Source of the DNA: Lonsdalea quercina subsp. quercina
GTDB taxonomy: Bacteria > Pseudomonadota > Gammaproteobacteria > Enterobacterales > Enterobacteriaceae
Assembly (NCBI RefSeq): GCF_000688655.1
Contig: NZ_JIBO01000012.1
Coordinates: forward strand, 103,145 to 110,065
Length of the DNA: 6,921 nucleotides
Direction: 5' to 3'
A model generated the notes under the pieces. It saw only the letters and a list, made by a program, of their open reading frames with translations. It was not told the origin of the DNA and did not search any database. Position numbers and translations under genes: made by a program. Positions 5,857 through 6,921 of this stretch are shown here, piece after piece; the first letter of the stretch is position 1; every line of letters starts with the position of its first letter.

Positions 5857-6921
5857 TGAACTGGCTTCGCACACCAGTTGTTGCTCTGATTAATGCCGCC
5901 ATTAGGAGAGGTATACCCCAGACATCCCAACACCGAGTCGAAGATCTCTTCATGACGCAGAATCTCACCAGCATCCTTTCTGGCCTTCAAATTGGCGAAA
6001 GCCCGCTGATGTTCTGGCTCAGCCAGAAACTTGTCGGATGCCCACATCATCACCGGCGACCGAAACTGCTCCGGCGGCGCGACATTACGCGGGGTACCGT
6101 GCAGGTGCGAGTTCTCATCGATTGATTCGCCATGATCGGACGAATAGAACACCAACGCTTTTTTATCCCTCATTTGACTAATAACCTGCTCGATAACAGC
6201 ATCCGTGTAGAGAACGCTGTTATCGAAAGAGTTGATGAGCTGTTCCCGGGTACAGGAGGCATCCACGCTCATACACTCCGGCTGATAGCGGGCGAAGCTA
6301 CGCGGGTAACGCATCGAATACTGGTAGTGCGACCCTTTAGTATGCAGAACAATCAGGTGTTTACCTTTGGTATAACGTGCCAACGAGGACTTCATCTCAT
6401 CCACTAACAGCATGTCATCAACCGATTTTCCATCGTTGCGCTTTTCAGAGGCAATCATCTCACGGATGGAGTAGTTATCAGCCCGGATGTTATTGTAGAA
6501 CCAGACTTCGCTTTGCATAGCGAACAGCTCCGACGAGAATCCCAATCCTTTCATCACGGAAAAAATATTGTGCTCTTTTAGCGTCCGCTGAGGGTTATCT
6601 TCCGTCCCGCCTTCTCGTACGAACATACAGCGCATGGACAGTTTGGTCGCGGTATCGCAAGAGCGGCCGCGAAACGCCAGCAAGTTTTTCTCTTTCTCCA
6701 ACTGCGGTGTCGTGTCCCGCGAGTAGCCTAACAGTCCCAGATGATCCCACCTCGTCGTCTCGCCGATGATAAATACGACGTAGGTATCATCGATATCGTT
6801 GGGAGCCTGATAGGTAAAATGTGTGCTGGGGTCAAACAGGGAAGACGCGTCCTGATTTTCATCGTAATGGGCGTAAGCGAACAATCCCAAGGCGGACAGC
6901 CAGTTAGAAGGCAGATACGAG
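5853..6921 (-). CDS. eptB: Kdo(2)-lipid A phosphoethanolamine 7''-transferase EptB (5' end outside window)
   Basis: The reading frame is open to the window edge and gives the last 355 residues; E. coli EptB has 563 aa, so about 207 N-terminal residues with the membrane helices are missing. The visible part begins SYLPSNWLSALGLFAYA and is the periplasmic sulfatase/alkaline-phosphatase-fold domain. In window numbering, GETTRWDH (53-60) supplies the metal-binding Glu, CDTATKLS (88-95) the likely nucleophile Thr, and SDHGES (261-266) the Asp-His metal pair, followed by HLHGTPR (272-278). EptB transfers phosphoethanolamine from phosphatidylethanolamine to the outer Kdo of LPS, lowering negative charge. 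In E. coli it is under sigma-E and small-RNA (MgrR, ArcZ) control; that region lies outside the window. The C-terminus ends NNWCAKPVH, a few residues shorter than in E. coli. No clear terminator separates it from the proK promoter. Confidence 0.97.
   Translation of the reverse strand, partial: SYLPSNWLSALGLFAYAHYDENQDASSLFDPSTHFTYQAPNDIDDTYVVFIIGETTRWDHLGLLGYSRDTTPQLEKEKNLLAFRGRSCDTATKLSMRCMFVREGGTEDNPQRTLKEHNIFSVMKGLGFSSELFAMQSEVWFYNNIRADNYSIREMIASEKRNDGKSVDDMLLVDEMKSSLARYTKGKHLIVLHTKGSHYQYSMRYPRSFARYQPECMSVDASCTREQLINSFDNSVLYTDAVIEQVISQMRDKKALVFYSSDHGESIDENSHLHGTPRNVAPPEQFRSPVMMWASDKFLAEPEHQRAFANLKARKDAGEILRHEEIFDSVLGCLGYTSPNGGINQSNNWCAKPVH

Overview
The window is a chromosomal segment from a gammaproteobacterium of the order Enterobacterales. 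UspA, UspB, PitA, YhiN and EptB all look, from memory, like close full-length or collinear relatives of the Escherichia coli proteins. The differences from E. coli, and a gene order that joins two blocks lying apart in E. coli, suggest a relative outside Escherichia/Salmonella. A soft-rot or plant-associated genus such as Dickeya, Pectobacterium or Brenneria is my guess. No mobile element, prophage, CRISPR array or broken gene is visible.

Layout from left to right: uspA (minus) and uspB (plus) are divergent across a 591-bp intergenic region. uspB converges on pitA (minus) over a strong bidirectional terminator. pitA and yhiN (plus) are divergent across a 275-bp AT-rich control region. yhiN converges, with only 4 bp between stop codons, on a minus-strand gene for a bile-acid-symporter/ACR3-type membrane transporter often annotated as an arsenic resistance protein. 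Upstream of that transporter are the proK terminator, tRNA-Pro(CGG) and its promoter, all on the minus strand. The last gene is the 3' two-thirds of eptB (minus), cut by the window edge.

Functionally this is housekeeping and envelope or stress physiology: stationary-phase and stress proteins (UspA, UspB), low-affinity phosphate/metal-phosphate uptake (PitA), a flavoprotein of unknown substrate (YhiN), a probable anion or metalloid exporter, a proline tRNA, and phosphoethanolamine modification of the LPS inner core (EptB). The genes do not form one pathway or one operon, and nearly every gene has its own control region.

I found no new multi-gene system. The points worth checking are regulatory: a perfect FNR-consensus palindrome overlapping the eptB stop codon, a PhoB-box-like repeat and an operator-like dyad in front of pitA, a sigma-S-type -10 facing uspA, alternating complementary segments after uspB, switchable helices next to the yhiN ribosome binding site, and an inverted repeat spanning the proK -10.
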